Shown here piece after piece: positions 48,060-61,291 of a stretch of DNA of 64,000 bases. Below the pieces are notes generated by a model. It saw only the letters and a program-made list of their open reading frames with translations, did no database searches and was not told the DNA's origin. A program made the translations under genes and the position numbers. The stretch lies in the NCBI RefSeq assembly GCF_020509005.1, contig NC_063018.1, positions 4,216,001 to 4,280,000 on the forward strand, given 5' to 3'. Numbering within the stretch: position 1 is the first letter of the stretch; every line of letters begins with the position of its first letter. Origin of the DNA: Fulvia fulva. Taxonomy: Eukaryota; Ascomycota; Dothideomycetes; Mycosphaerellales; Mycosphaerellaceae.

Positions 48060-48115
48060 CATAAACCCGCATAGGCCGGAGGGCACTATAACGGGTAAAT
48101 GAATCATCTATCTAT
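48060..48115 (+). repeat. LINE 3' terminus shared by both copies
   Basis: The segment GGCCGGAGGGCACTATAACG followed by AATGAATCATCTATCTATC recurs in copy 2 (about 56,450-56,494) as GGCCAAAGGGCACTATAATA and AATGAAATATCTATCTATC. The tail is a tetranucleotide repeat rather than poly(A). Confidence 0.8.
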
Positions 48116-50019
48116 CTATATAGTCGTAGAAAGCCTATACGATACGAGTACGTACCGGGATTTCACCTTTATCTAGATTGTCTTCTAACTCCGGAGGAAC
48201 GAATAGGCTATAACTACTGTATATATTCTTAATATATATTATACCTCCGGACTAGGACTATATAACGGTTATCAATACGGTACTTCCTTAGTAAGGTGTA
48301 TAGTTTATCTCGTTCTAGCTATTAAACAGCTTTCTTAGCCTCTAGTTACGTATAGAGTCCTCGAATAGCGGTCGTAAGCGGGGTTATAACGTTGTTATTA
48401 TATACCGATAATACTCTAGTAGACGATAGGTTTAGGATACGATCTAGGCCTAGTAATACCTAATACTACTATTGGTTTCGTAGGTTATCTAGGTCTCTAG
48501 GCTTCGGTAAGTCCTATAAACGTCGGGTTAAGCTGTCTAGCTTAGTAGCTTAAACTCCTAGCCTATAGACGATCTTAAAGAAGAACTACGAGAGAAACTC
48601 GGCCTAGCGAGCTTGTCTACGGTTCAATTACTTCGTACTTATAAACTATTCGAGTTTCTTATAATCGGAGTATATAAGCGTCGGCTTGTCCTTAGATTCC
48701 GGGTCTAGTAGATTCTTATAATCGTCGGTACCGTATTCGTTAATAGTTAGCTCCGGTCGCTATTCCTCGAAAGCTTATATAATAGCTAGGAGCTCCTTAT
48801 CGTAGATGTCGTAGTTATATTACTAGGGATCTATCTTCTTAGATATATAAGCGATAGGATGTAATACTCCTTACTCGTTACGTTATAAGAGTACTACTAC
48901 TATTACGTAATCTAAGGCATCTATTTCTAGAATAGTCTCTCGCCCTAGGAAGAAGTGTTTTAAGGTAGACGTATCGATAAATACTTGCTTTAATACCTCG
49001 AACGCCTATTAATATACTAGAGACTAGTCCTATAGTATATTCTTCCTCGTAAGCTTCGTTATAGGTAAGTAGATCTTACTAAAATCCTTAATAAACCTAC
49101 GGTAGAAGTTAGTAAACCCTATAAACGACAAGATATTAGTGATATTCGCGGGTATAGGCTAATTCTTAACGTATTTAATCTTAGCTAGGTCTATCTTAAT
49201 GCTCTTATTTGTGATAATGACACCTAGATAAGTGGTCTCGTGTCTAAAGAACTCGTATTTATTAATATCTAACCCGAGCCCGGCGGTATCTAGCTTTCGT
49301 AGAACCTTTAGGACATATTAGATATACTCTTCTCTTGTCTTACTAAAGACAAGTACGTTATTAAGGTAACATAACACGAAGTCATCTAGAAACTCCCTTA
49401 GTATATCGTTTATAAATAACTAAAACGTTCCTAGTATATTATATAGTCTAAAAGGTATAACTACGTACTTAAACTACCTATATCTAGTAGTAAAGGCCGT
49501 TTTCTACTCGTCTCCTACTATAATACGGATACGATTGAACGTAGCAATAACATCTAGCTTAGTAAACTATTACGCGCTAGTAATACGATCTAAGGTCTCT
49601 TAAAATAGTGGAATCGGATAGCGACTCTTTGTCGTAAGCGCGTTTAGAGCTCTATAGTCTACGTATACTCGTAGCCCTCTACCCGGCTTTTTGACTATTA
49701 GAACAGGTACTACTACTAGTAATACGCTTCTCTAAATAAGACCTTTCTCAAGTTGGTCGTCGATCCACTTCTTAATCACCTCGTTCTCTCGTATAGAGAA
49801 GGAGTATAGTCTTCGAAATAGCGGTATCTAACTATTCTTTAGCTTAATCTTATAGTCTACGCTAGGCCGTCGCGGTAGGACCTTGTCTACTTTCTTACGG
49901 CTAAATAGCCTAGCTATTTCCCTAAACTCTACTAGTAATAAAGGGATAGAATCCTAGTCTTTATCCTTACCGTTTATAAAACGTTAATAGTCGTTAGCTA
50001 ATATAGTAGAGGCGTTAAG

Positions 50020-50226
50020 TATCGCGATCCGAGCGTATATATAGGCAATATCCTATTATTAAAACTTAAGGCTACGTACGCTAAGAATTAGGTAACTAAT
50101 TAGTCACCTATAGCCTCTTTAAGAGCAACACTTGTCTATTCTAGATAGACATATACAATACATAACCTGCTTTTGAAATACCCTATATAAGCCCGTATAA
50201 TAACTTCCTACACTTCTAACGTAATA
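50020..50226 (+). repeat. Copia 1 5' LTR
   Basis: A 207-bp LTR starting TATCGCGATCCGAGCG (TGTCGCG in the 3' copy) and ending CTAACGTAATA. Confidence 0.88.
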
Positions 50227-53200
50227 GTTATAAGCCCGGTTAGCGCTTACTAATATTCGCTACGATAAGGAAGCCCTAAAGTAGAGTTTGTATCGTCATA
50301 GCACTACTACTATAACTAGTACAGTAGTATCCCCTAGGCCTAGTAAACCCGCGTAGAACTTTTACTAGCCTATAACCCATTTTATAGTTATAGCTACTAC
50401 CGAGACCCCGGTAACTACCGGTACCCTACCTTAGGGTACCGTAGTTCTAAAGAGCTATAACTAATAGGACAAGTTTGACCGTTAGCTAGAGCTCTACGTA
50501 GAGTCTTTAAATGTCTAGAAGTATATAGATCCTTACTAACTAAGTAACGAGCTAATAGAGCCTACTTACTTAACGTTTAAGGAAATCTAATAAGTATATA
50601 CGGTAGGAGACGCTATATTAAGAGATCTTATTAAGCTACGACAAATAGACGTAGACCAAAGGTAACGGATGTACGATATCTTTACTACTACGTAATCAAA
50701 GCTTATTACCTACCTTATCCGTACGACGATAGAGCTAGGGTAAGAGCTAATATACGGCTAGAACACCCTTAGAGCGAAATACTAGGCTCTTAAGGATCAG
50801 TATAGTCTAGACGATATACTACGTAAGCGGTAGCTTACGCTTAAGCTGTCTAGGCTTTAGAAGGCTAGCGTACGTAGAATCGATAACTAGTGCTTAGACT
50901 AGTTAGTTTTATAGACTAAGATACGTAAGTATAACTACGCCGAGTACGACGACCTTAGTAGACACTTCCTACTTACTATTTAGTAGAAGTAGGCTCTAGC
51001 CTACGGTGCTTCTCTATATAACGAGTAGAAGCGTAACAAAATGTTACTATAAAAGCTTACTAAGCGTTACCTCGAATAGATACGCGACACCGTACTAGTA
51101 ATAACTAACAGTCGATTAGTCTTCGTAACCTTCTCCGGAGAAACCTTAGTAGAGGATGAAACAGTACCTATAGGTACTAGTTAAAAGGAGGGTGACCGCA
51201 GTAGTAGCCGTAGTAATAACCGTAGTAATAGCCGCGATAATAAGGGTCGTAGTAGTAGCCGCGGCGATAAGAATAAAGATAAGGACAACAATAGGGTAAG
51301 CGGCTACTAGAACATTACCGGCGAGCCTAAGGACACCTATTATAAGGGCCTATTCTTATGCGATGTAATTAACCCCGATAAGCGCCTAGTAAAGGATTAG
51401 CGCTTAGAGTAGTAGAAGAAGTACTAGAAAAACTTCATTAACTACTACTTAAGCGACGACGGCGAGCGTCTACTTAGCGTATTGAATCGTAACAATCGTA
51501 AGGACTAGGAACGTAATAAGGCTATTACTAATACGAAGAAGGTATTACTAAGCGATAAGGGCTTTATTAGCCTTACTGTTCTTTCTAGCTTAATTAGCAA
51601 GTTAAGCGTCAACTTTAGGGATTACTAGGTATATAATAACTGTTTAGACACTTATATAATCAATTATTATGACTAGGAGGGTATAGAGTTTATTATAGAG
51701 CGCCTTACTACCTTAGAAATCTAGGCTAGAACAACTACCTTTCTAATTATAGCGTTAGGGCGTATTTATATATTAATTAGGGGCTATTTATTTACCTTAC
51801 TAGATATAGCTCACTGCCTAGGCTTGTATATAAACGTTATCTCTTATATACGTATAGAAACGGCCGGACTCTAGTAGTACGGACGTAGTAATTCAATGTA
51901 GTATAACGACACTAAATTGATAGACCTATACCGCCCTACTAGTACAATCCCTTTCTTCAAGGTAGTTATACTACCTAAGTTACCTATCATTTACTAATAG
52001 CCTATAAAAGAGGGCCTAGTACTACCGAAGGTTACTAAAAAGATACGTAACGCGCACTTTATTAGCACTATTAGTAGGGGTACAAACATCGGCGATAAAC
52101 CTACTAATAGCGTAGTATCTCTAACTACTTAAGAGGATAGTAACCGTACCGTTCTTGTAGTTATAAACAGTACTAGGGCTACTAAAGGTATAGCTACGTC
52201 TAGTAGGACCCCTATTAAATACCGAAAGCTCTCTAGCCGCTAGTAGTATCAAATCTTTAGTTATATTAGCGCTAAACGTATTAAGTAGTTACCGCTTAGA
52301 GTTAAGGGGGTAATTATTAACAATAGTCTAAGCGTACCGCTTACTACACATTATAGAGTATATAGGCTTAGCAAAGCTTATAAGGTATATAATCGGTCTT
52401 AGCCTATTAGGGTAATGACCCTATACGGCTATATAGCTATAGACTTAGTAGAATTCACTATCGCCTATAACGGTGATAGGTACCTCGTCTACTTCTACGA
52501 TCTAGATACCTATAGACACTTCTAGTTTACTATTAAGAATAGGGATTAGCAATCGGTATTAGCTTACTTTAATAGCCTACTAAGCTTTATTAACTTTATT
52601 AGTCGTAGGTTCGTATACTTCTATAGCGATAACGAGCCCGCTATTAGGAAGGTGTTTCGCTTAGTTATTAATAATAACAAGATTAAATAGTACGTAACCG
52701 CGGAATACGCGCCTACGTAGGACCTAGTAGAAAGAGCTAGAGCTCTAATTATTACTATAAGCAGAACTATTCGTATCTACGTACGATTACCGGAAAAGCT
52801 TTAGCTAGAATATACTATAGTAGCGGTATATATCCTCTAGCGATCCCCTATCTAGTTAAAGGGCTAGAAGACTATATTCGAATTAGTAATAGGACGAATT
52901 CCGAACGTAGGTTATATAGTAGTATATAGCTCCCTTATATACGTATTTATCTATAGACTAGATCAGCCTAGTAAGAGCGAGAAACTCTAAGAGAGAGCGC
53001 TTATAGGCTACCTTATAGGATACGACTCTACTAATATCTACCGCGTATAGGACCTATTAAAAGATAGGGTTATATAAGTTAAGGACGTCCTCTTCGATAA
53101 GACTACGTTCTATAACCTATTACGCCTAATAGTAGGGTATACGACCCCTATCGAGAACATCGTAATAGCGGAACCGGCTAAAGAGCCTAAATAATACTAC

Positions 53201-53653
53201 GACCTATATATCGCTTATTACGAGTAAGATATAGTATAGGCCGAGGGGGTGGAAGAATAGGCTTAGTAGCCGTATACCTAATAACCTCGAGACGCCTACT
53301 AAAAGCTCCTTAGGTAAGAACTATACTAGCCGTAATACCGCGAGTTAGTAATTTATAACTAAAAGGACCGGCAAATCGAGTACGTAACAGATCACGTGAC
53401 CTAAGACAATATATAGTAGTTAGTATATAACACTACTAACTACTACGACACCCTATAGTAGTAGATAATAGATACCCTTACCGTAGAAGACCGTAAGGAG
53501 ATTATAGGTAATACGGACCCTAATCGCGAGCTATATCTATTTATATTTATACTACTAGAAGACGCGTTAATAAATAACGCGTCTAATATACTACTCTTCC
53601 CCCTAGAGCTAGAGCTCTATATACTAGAGGAGTCTAACTATATAGTTATAGAG

Positions 53654-56494
53654 GTCGACGACGAGAATTACCTATACGTAGTGTCGGCTACGAACCTCTC
53701 GTCTTACTATAAGAGAGCTAAGTATTCTTACGCTAGAGCGTTATAGGCGCGACGGGCGCGTAACGTAGGCGAAGCCGCGGCGAATAGAGGACTACTAGTA
53801 AAACGGGTATAAAAACTATCCGACGAGCGTATACTCGTATCGGGAGCGAGTCCCTCTTCTTTCTACGTATAAGAAGGGCGCGGAACCGTGGCCTATACGC
53901 TCGATAGGACACCTCTAGTATAAGTATAGAATTTTTACCCCCGGAGACCGTAAACCGAGCGGGCTAAGCGACGAATATTAGACGAGCGGACTATAGAACA
54001 ATAACTAAGCGGACTATACGACGGCGTCGAGCGGACTACGAAACAATCTAGTGTTTACTAGCGGGTAATACGGTAGGTAGGTAGACACGCGACGAAGCCT
54101 ATAAGGGCCTATTAAACACCCGGTATAGGAACGAGGGTTTTGCCTAAGGCACTACCTATCCCGCTACATAACGTACCTAGTCTAATATAGTAGATTACGA
54201 CGAGGAAAAGACGATAGCCTAAGTAAGGAAAAGACGGCTATTAGGACGGGGAAAAGACGTATAATACAAGTAGATTAGTTCTATAATCGGGGAGGATCGA
54301 GGGTAGGGTAATAAGGAACTTTATATTAGTTAGTAGGTAGAAACGTAAGGAGTACGCTACCCGGCGTAGTGTGTGCCCCGAGCAAACCTACGAGGTATAG
54401 ACGGCCGCTTTCTAGAGATAGGCTACGGTAACGCGAAGGGCGTCAAAACCTAGGGCGTAGTATATACTAGTAGCGACGGCTAATACTATCTATATAGCCC
54501 GAGAGGACGGATACGTATATCGGTCAATAGAGAGCACTAAAGGGCTTAGGCCTATAGAGGTAGATATTAGCTTAAGGAGTAAATAGGGAGGGAGGGCGTA
54601 GAGGGAAGCTTTTGCTCCGGGCTAACCTCTCGAAACGAGGCTATACGGTAGTACTAGATAAGTAGGAAAGCGCGGTTAAGACTTATTACCTTATCCCGTA
54701 GCTAGCTTACTAAATACGATTCCTTCCTTACCCTCGACATCGTAGGAACCTTCGACAACGTCTTATACTAAAGGCTAATCTATATCCTATAGTAGAAAGG
54801 CATCCCCTAGTAGGTAACGACGTTCGTCTACTCCTTTCTCTAGGAACGGACGATATACCTAGTCCTAGGAAGGTACACGTCCGACCCGGTAAAGGTAGAG
54901 GCTAGAATACCTTAGGGATCTACTCTCTCCCCTATCCTGTTTCTAATATCTATGTCTAATCTAATCCCCCTACTCACCTCTCCGTAAACCTTAGTATTAG
55001 GGTTCGTAGACGACATAAACATCCTAGCCTAGTCAGACTCGATAGAAGAGAACTATCGCCTCCTTAAAGATAGGTATAAGAAATGCGAGGAGTAGGCAAA
55101 GAAGTATAGTGCCCGGTTCGCTCCTAAAAAGTACTAACTTATACACTTTAGTAAAGCGAGAATATACTATAATATAAAGGCGGCGGTAAGAATCTAAGGC
55201 TACGAGACTAAGCTATTAGCGGAGCTACGAGTACTAGGGATCTAGCTCGACCTAAAGCTAAGCTAGAATGTATAGATTAAGAAAGCCTAGAGTCGAGCGT
55301 AAGTTAATAAAGCCTCGATAAAGAGGCTTACGGTATCTATATAGGGAGTAACATTCGACAAGGTAAGAGTAATATATAAGGCGATCGTTAGACTAGCTAT
55401 GTTATACGGGGTACAGATTTAGGGAACAGGAGGCGTAGGCAAGCCGATCCCGAAACGGATAGAGCAACCCCTAAATAGGATATAGGTAGGTAACCTACGT
55501 AGAGTACTAGGCGTATATAAGACAACGTTAACAAGTACGGTAGAAATAGAGATAGGAATACTACTAATCGGCTAGTATATCCGGGGAATAAGAATTTAAT
55601 ACGCGGCAAAGACGATAGATTACCTAGTATAAACTACGATCTAGGAGGTAAAGAATAAGATAGAAAGCCGCTACCGGAGAGGGGCCGGACATAGAATAAG
55701 CTAAAAAGAGGATAACCTTACTACCTTTACGGCTATATAGACAAGTACCGAATGGCTAGTACGAAAAGAGGAGGAGCGTAGGACTCGCTAGGCCGGCGGG
55801 AGCAAGGCTAAGACCTAAAGCCTAGCGGAATAGATAGCGAGCTACCTATAGGAGCAGGACTAGAAAAGGAAGCCCCCTAAGACAATAGGCCCGATAGCGC
55901 TCCGAGCCTTCTAAAGACATATTTACTAGCTATATAGGGACCTAACAAGGGCCGAAGTAAGCATAGCGATCCAAATTAGGTCCGAATATATTAGATTAAG
56001 GGCCTACCTATTTAGGAGACGCGTACTAGACATCTATAGCCTAGCCTACTAGTGTAGCTACCTATCGTAAAACCTAGAATATATACTACTACGATGCCCG
56101 TAGTAGGCGAGAGGTAGGGGAAATTAGAGGTACTAAGCGGGAAGGAGAGACTATAAGTCAATTATTAGGGACAAAGGTAATATTCGCCGAATCTCTCGGT
56201 AGATACTATACTAGGGATACCTCTAGTAGTTTAGCCTCGCTAGCGAGACGGAGGAGTAGATAGATAAGAGGCGGAAGCTAGGGGGGTTATAGATAGGGTA
56301 GTTATTAGGGCAGTCCTATAATACTAGCGTACCTCTAATAAGGGAAATTTAAGACGACAACTAGGAGGAAAAGATAGGCGGGAAGGAGGAGGGGTTTTCA
56401 CTAATACGGTTTCCCCTCTATATATACGAAAACAAGATAGTATAGCTATATAGGCCAAAGGGCACTATAATAGCTTAATGAAATATCTATCTAT
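53654..56494 (+). mobile_element. LINE copy 2 (same family 3' half), heavily RIP-mutated
   Basis: A 2,841-bp insertion into copia 1, flanked by the 16-bp duplication CTATATAGTTATAGAG (53,638-53,653 and 56,495-56,510). From about 54,700 on it aligns by eye with LINE copy 1 RT: LDIVGTFDNVLY, then FVDDINIL, AELRVLGI and PIPKRIEQPLNRI, to the (TATC)n end. The first kilobase (53,654 to about 54,700) does not resemble copy 1, and the RT N-terminal part is missing. It is therefore rearranged, or belongs to a related subfamily. Its FVDD catalytic motif is intact. Confidence 0.8.
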
Positions 56495-56929
56495 CTATAT
56501 AGTTATAGAGAATAGAAAGCGCCTACGAACGGCCTACTTCTACTATATACTATACTAGATTATAGTCGCTAATATTATTATCGGCTACATATCTAGTATA
56601 TAATCTAGAACACGCGCCTATTACGACAAGAGCGATCGAAGCCTTATACGAAGAGGCAATAGCCCTCTAAGGCGTGTTAATACTACTATCTCTATATACC
56701 GTAATGACCTTCCGCCCGAACCTTCTAACTACCGAGCCGCTATAAAACACCGCTTCTCCTAATAGTAGATCGAAGCTATAGCTAAGGAGTTTACTAAAGC
56801 CCTAGTAATAGGTATATTTAGATAGGTAATAAAGGAAGAGAAGGATTAGGATGCTTAGTAAGAGGAGGGACTTTAGCTACTACTACCGCTTAAGTAGGTA
56901 TATAAATATAAACTAGACGAGTACGGTAT

Positions 56930-58395
56930 ACTAAAGAGCTTTAAGGCTAGGCTATACGTAAGAGGCGATTTGTAAGGAACATACTTAGACATATACGCCG
57001 CTATACTACTAGTAAGTATATTCCGCCTCTACTATACTATAGCCGCGAGCTTCGACCTAGAAGCCGAACAATTCGATATTATTAACGCCTTCCTAAACTC
57101 GGACCTACTATATACTATATATCTATAACCACCTCCTAGAATCGATAGGCTATCCTATAGACACGCCCTTAAGCTAGTTAAGGCCCTCTACGGTCTAAAG
57201 GAGTCCCCTTAATTATAGTATAACTCCCTAACCGAGACGCTAGCCTCCCTTAGACTAGTACCCCTATCGGACTCCGAATATATCTACTATAATAACAAGG
57301 TTATGTTCTTCTTTTACGTTAACGACCTAGTTATACTCTACTACTATAAGTATAAGGCCTATACTACTAACATTAAGTAGCGGCTACTTACTAAGTACGA
57401 GATATATAAGCTCGGTGATCTCTTCTAGTTCCTAGGAATTAAGGTTACGCGCGATAGAAACAAGCGCTTACTATAGCTCTCTTAAGAAGACTATATTATA
57501 AAGCTAGCCGCTAAATTTAGTATATCTACAAATGTACGCAAAACGATAGTACTAGTAGATTAACACCTTAATTAGACCGTTCTAGAGGGTCATTAACCCA
57601 CCTCTATCGCTATCCTTACGTACTAATAACGTATAGGATCCCTTAACTTTACCGCTATATATACGCGGCCTAATATCGCCTTTTCCTTATCTATACTATT
57701 GTAGTATCTAACTAAGCTAACTAAGATATACCTTAAGCTTATAGATTAGTACTTACGCTATCTCCTAGAGACTAAGAACCTCTACCTTATATATAGCGCT
57801 AGTAAACATATTACTAGGCTTTGTAGCTAACTAGAGCACCTCGGTAGTAACTACGAGTTCTTTAGAGCATCGGACGCGTCCTACGGTATAAATAATGATA
57901 GGACTAGCTTAAATAGCTAGGTCTTTATACTGTTCGGTAGACTAGTAGATTATAAGGCATCTAAACAAATCACTATTACTAAGTCCTTAATAGAGGCTAA
58001 GCTACTCGGGCTTTCGTAAGCCGCCTTAGAGCTTATATAGTAGGAACGAGTCTTCGCTAAGATATACCTTTAGTTTAATTAGCGTACCTACTTATACTAC
58101 GATAATACGTAGACTATCCGCCTTATTAACTAATAAGAGCAAAAGCTTAATACGAAGCTACGCTACGTTAATATCTACTACTACTAGCTCCGATAGCGAG
58201 ACTAGCGCGGAGACATTAAGATCAAGTATCTTAGTACTAACGACATACCTATAGACGGGCTAACTAAGCTACTTCTACTACAGAAGTATAAGCACTTCGT
58301 TAAGCTACTTAATATAGCTAAGGAAGGCGTAGACCTACGTACCTTAGTACCCTCTATAGCCGTATTACGAGGTAACGGGCTAATAGACGCCTAAG
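56930..58395 (+). pseudogene. Copia 1 RT and RNase H remnant
   Basis: The plus-strand translation shows SFKARLYVRGDL, then EAEQFDIINAFLNSDLLYT and FFYVNDLVILYY, where the usual YVDD reads YVND, and FLGIKVTRDRNKRLL. RNase H follows with FRASDASYGINNDRTSLNS and ITITKSLIEAKLLGLS. The end is near VLRGNGLIDA. Stops are nearly all TAG or TAA at expected Gln and Trp positions. Confidence 0.87.
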
Positions 58396-58802
58396 AAGCC
58401 CGTAGTAGCGGCCTTACCTTATCTCGAAACGAACACCGAACGGCTTTATCTTTACGGACACCTCTCTAGAAGCGCTAGTAGGCGTAAAACGCGGCTACTA
58501 GTAGCTACTAATACTATAGACGATAACGAAGCTAGGGTAAAGTATCTACTATTTACCGGTACGGCCCTAGTACTATTATAAATAGGTATTTCTCGGACTC
58601 CTATTAGCTAATAGCGTAAGGGCGAGAAACACCCCTATTACCTTAGCTTACTTTACTTAAAACAGCTGACTTACCCTTACTATAGTAGTAGTAATACCGA
58701 GGGCCTAACGTTACTACTATAGGTAGGGGGGTAGTTATAATAGGGTATACGCGATTATATAGGAATCCGCTCATTCACTCTAGCGTACGAGCTAAGGGGG
58801 TG

Positions 58803-59232
58803 TGTCGCGATCCGAGCGTATATATATGTTAAGAATATGTAGGTTATAGGGTCAATATTAGGTACTTAGGGGGATTAGTAATTAGGGCTTACTAGTCAAG
58901 TCCTAAGTATAGCTATCCCTCCTAAAACACCTACACTAACACTAGCGATACTATATATAGATACACGCTATCCTATTAGGTCCTTCTTTGTCTTTCGTAT
59001 AATCCGCCGTCTTCTACTACTACGTAACTCGTACCTATTTAATAATATAGGCAATATCCTATTATTAAAACTTAAGGCTACGTACGCTAAGAGTTAGGTA
59101 ACTAATTAGTCACCTATAGCCTCTTTAAGAGTAACACTTGTCTATTCTAGATAGACATATATAATATATAACCTACTTTTAAAACACCCTATATAAGCCC
59201 GTATAATAAGTTCTTATACTTCTAACGTAATA
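58803..59232 (+). repeat. Copia 1 3' LTR, split by a solo LTR
   Basis: It starts TGTCGCGATCCGAGCG, is interrupted at 58,827-59,044, resumes with ATATAGGCAATATCC and ends CTAACGTAATA. Confidence 0.88.
58827..59044 (+). repeat. Solo LTR nested in the copia 1 3' LTR
   Basis: A 218-bp unit from TGTTAAGAATATG to CTATTTAATA, flanked on both sides by ATATA. A related copy in reverse orientation is at 61,292-61,525. Confidence 0.85.
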
Positions 59233-61291
59233 TTAAGTTACCGCTAGGTATAGTCACCCCGGGGCTCCTCCTATCTGTCTATAGTTTCTTAAGTATTAGT
59301 ATCTACTAATATCGCCGCGCTACCTCCTAGTACTAGCTTCGCTCTTATACCGAAAGCCTTTAGTATATACGTAGATAGCGGGTCTTACGGAACTTACTTA
59401 TTAAGATTTTCTTTCGGGTTAAATATCTCTATTATATATACTTTTGTTACGAGACTATAGTACGAGAGTATAAGGGTATAGTATTAACGAAGTCGATAGC
59501 TAAAGAGAGAAGAGAGTCTAAGAACGAGGCCTATACTTAAAGGCCGAGGTGTCGGGCGTCGGTATCGGGCCGAGCTTAGTCATCCGGGTTACGTAACCCG
59601 GGGTTACGTAATCAGATTCGAATCCTTTACTTACGGAGTGGCCGTAACAACTTTATAGCCCTTTCTCCGGCTTATACGCCGAAGTACTTCTATATTAATA
59701 GGCTTAATATCGATCTCCGGCTTAGTCTCGACCTTTAGTTCTCTCTTCGTTCGACGCGCTAGATACTTAAGTATTTTAACCCTATCGGCGGGTAGTAGCT
59801 AGCGGACGTAATAAGACAGTTCCGGTTTATCGTAGATATCGACGGTATGTCGTATTACTACCTTCGTCGTATACGTCTCCTATACTACTATAGGTTCGTC
59901 TTTAACCTCTACGTAGGGTTTAACGTAATTAGATAGAGCTTAAGGTCGCGAACTCTCTAGTACTAGTATCTCGGTCTAAAGAACGCCTCTTAGTATAATA
60001 CCCTTATCGTTAATAGACTATACGTATACTAGTTTAGTTCCGAGTATATAGTTCTGTTAATAATATAGTAAGAATAGGGTTATAGTTCCTAACGTATAGT
60101 AGAACGTAGGTTAATACTCGTCGTACTAGGGACGGCTAAGGACTATATTATATTCTAGTAATACGTAGTAGCTAGACCTAGTCTCTACGTAGTTACCGAT
60201 CTGAATCTATACCGTTGTTCTATAAGTAATAAGGTTACTAGTAGGTCGGCTATCTACTAATATTAGCCCTAACGGATTAGGTAGCTATATTATATTAAGG
60301 TTATTCTTATACGTAAAGTCGATATTAAAGTACGTAGAGTTAGTACTATTATTATAAAGGGTTTGAGTAGGGATCTTTCTATTTACTATAGATAGTATAA
60401 CTAGATAAGAAGCTATTACTAGATTATGTTTATCTATAGAGTAGTTTATAGCTAGTAGGGAGTATACCGATATACTTAAAACCTTGCCTCTCTTAGGAGG
60501 CCTATATTTAATTTATACTTTTTCTCGTTTTCTCGTAACTCTAACTTATACGGTCTACTACGTATTACGCTTACGGAGTAGACTAGGCGTTTCCCGCGCC
60601 GCCGGTATTATTAGCGTTACTACTATTACTACCGTTACGGCGGTTATTACTTAGGTTATAGCCTAGCGTAAATAGGCGGCGGGCGACATCTCGAAGGGGG
60701 TACTAATCGGTATCGACACGGCGGTGACCTTCTTATTCGTACTTAAAGTACTAATTCTAATCTATATATTCCTAGGCGCGAGTAGTATCTAAAGGTTAGA
60801 TATACTAGAATGCCTAAGGTCGATTAGCCTACTTAGTCTTAGCGTTCGGGTTAGTATTATTACCGTTACTACCCGAAGCCGTATCCTTCTTATCGTCGTT
60901 ACCCTTAGTAGTCTTCTTATTACCTTAGGTCTTATTACCGTTACCGGTCTTACCGTACTTAAGGTCGAACGCCTTAAACTTATCCTCGTAGTTATATAGC
61001 GTAGACACGACTTGCTTAAGAGTTATATTAACTATGTCCTTGTTTATAATACGGTTGTCGTAGCGCGAGTTTAACTTACGGAGTAGGAAGTCCTTCTCGA
61101 GTTTCTTTTCCTTCGCGCCGTTATTAAGGTTAATAATATTAGCGTTCTTATAGAAGGATAGGTAGAAGTCACTAAACTTCTCCTTATTACCCTACTATAG
61201 ACCACTAAGCTTAGTTATAGTATTAGTATAGGTATTACGAGTACTATAGCGCCGGGCTAGATCTTCTATTATCTTATCTATAGAAGCGTAC

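Larger units (their letters stand above)
43269..48115 (+). mobile_element. Non-LTR retrotransposon (Tad1-like LINE), copy 1, lightly RIP-mutated
   Basis: A 4,847-bp element on the plus strand with gag-like ORF1 and an endonuclease/RT ORF2. The 3' end runs into (ATCT)n (CATCTATCTATCTATA). CA and TG dinucleotides are abundant here, in sharp contrast to both flanks, so it has suffered far less RIP. Isolated in-frame stops (mostly TAG) sit where Gln or Trp is expected, so the copy is dead as it stands. Domain content and three knuckles fit the fungal Tad1/I-like group. Confidence 0.9.
43253..48131 (+). repeat. LINE copy 1 with its 16-bp target-site duplication
   Basis: The sequence CTATATAGTCGTAGAA occurs at 43,253-43,268 and again at 48,116-48,131, bracketing the LINE inserted into gypsy element 3. 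Confidence 0.85.
50020..59232 (+). mobile_element. Ty1/copia LTR retrotransposon 1, RIP-mutated, with two nested insertions
   Basis: The LTRs are at 50,020-50,226 and 58,803-59,232. The second is 430 bp because it contains a 218-bp solo LTR plus a 5-bp duplication; without them both are 207 bp. The target duplication TTAAG is at 50,015-50,019 and 59,233-59,237. Internal order on the plus strand is gag (about 50,400-51,400), protease/integrase (about 51,500-53,600, with a LINE inserted at 53,654-56,494), RT (about 56,930-57,520) and RNase H (about 57,850-58,395). This is the copia order, with integrase before RT. A likely primer-binding site, GTTATAAGCCCGG, follows the 5' LTR. All frames carry many stops. 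Confidence 0.9.

Noticed and set aside
55397..55609. Minus-strand hydrophobic frame in LINE copy 2
   Set aside because: It is antisense to recognisable RT sequence and has RIP-biased composition.
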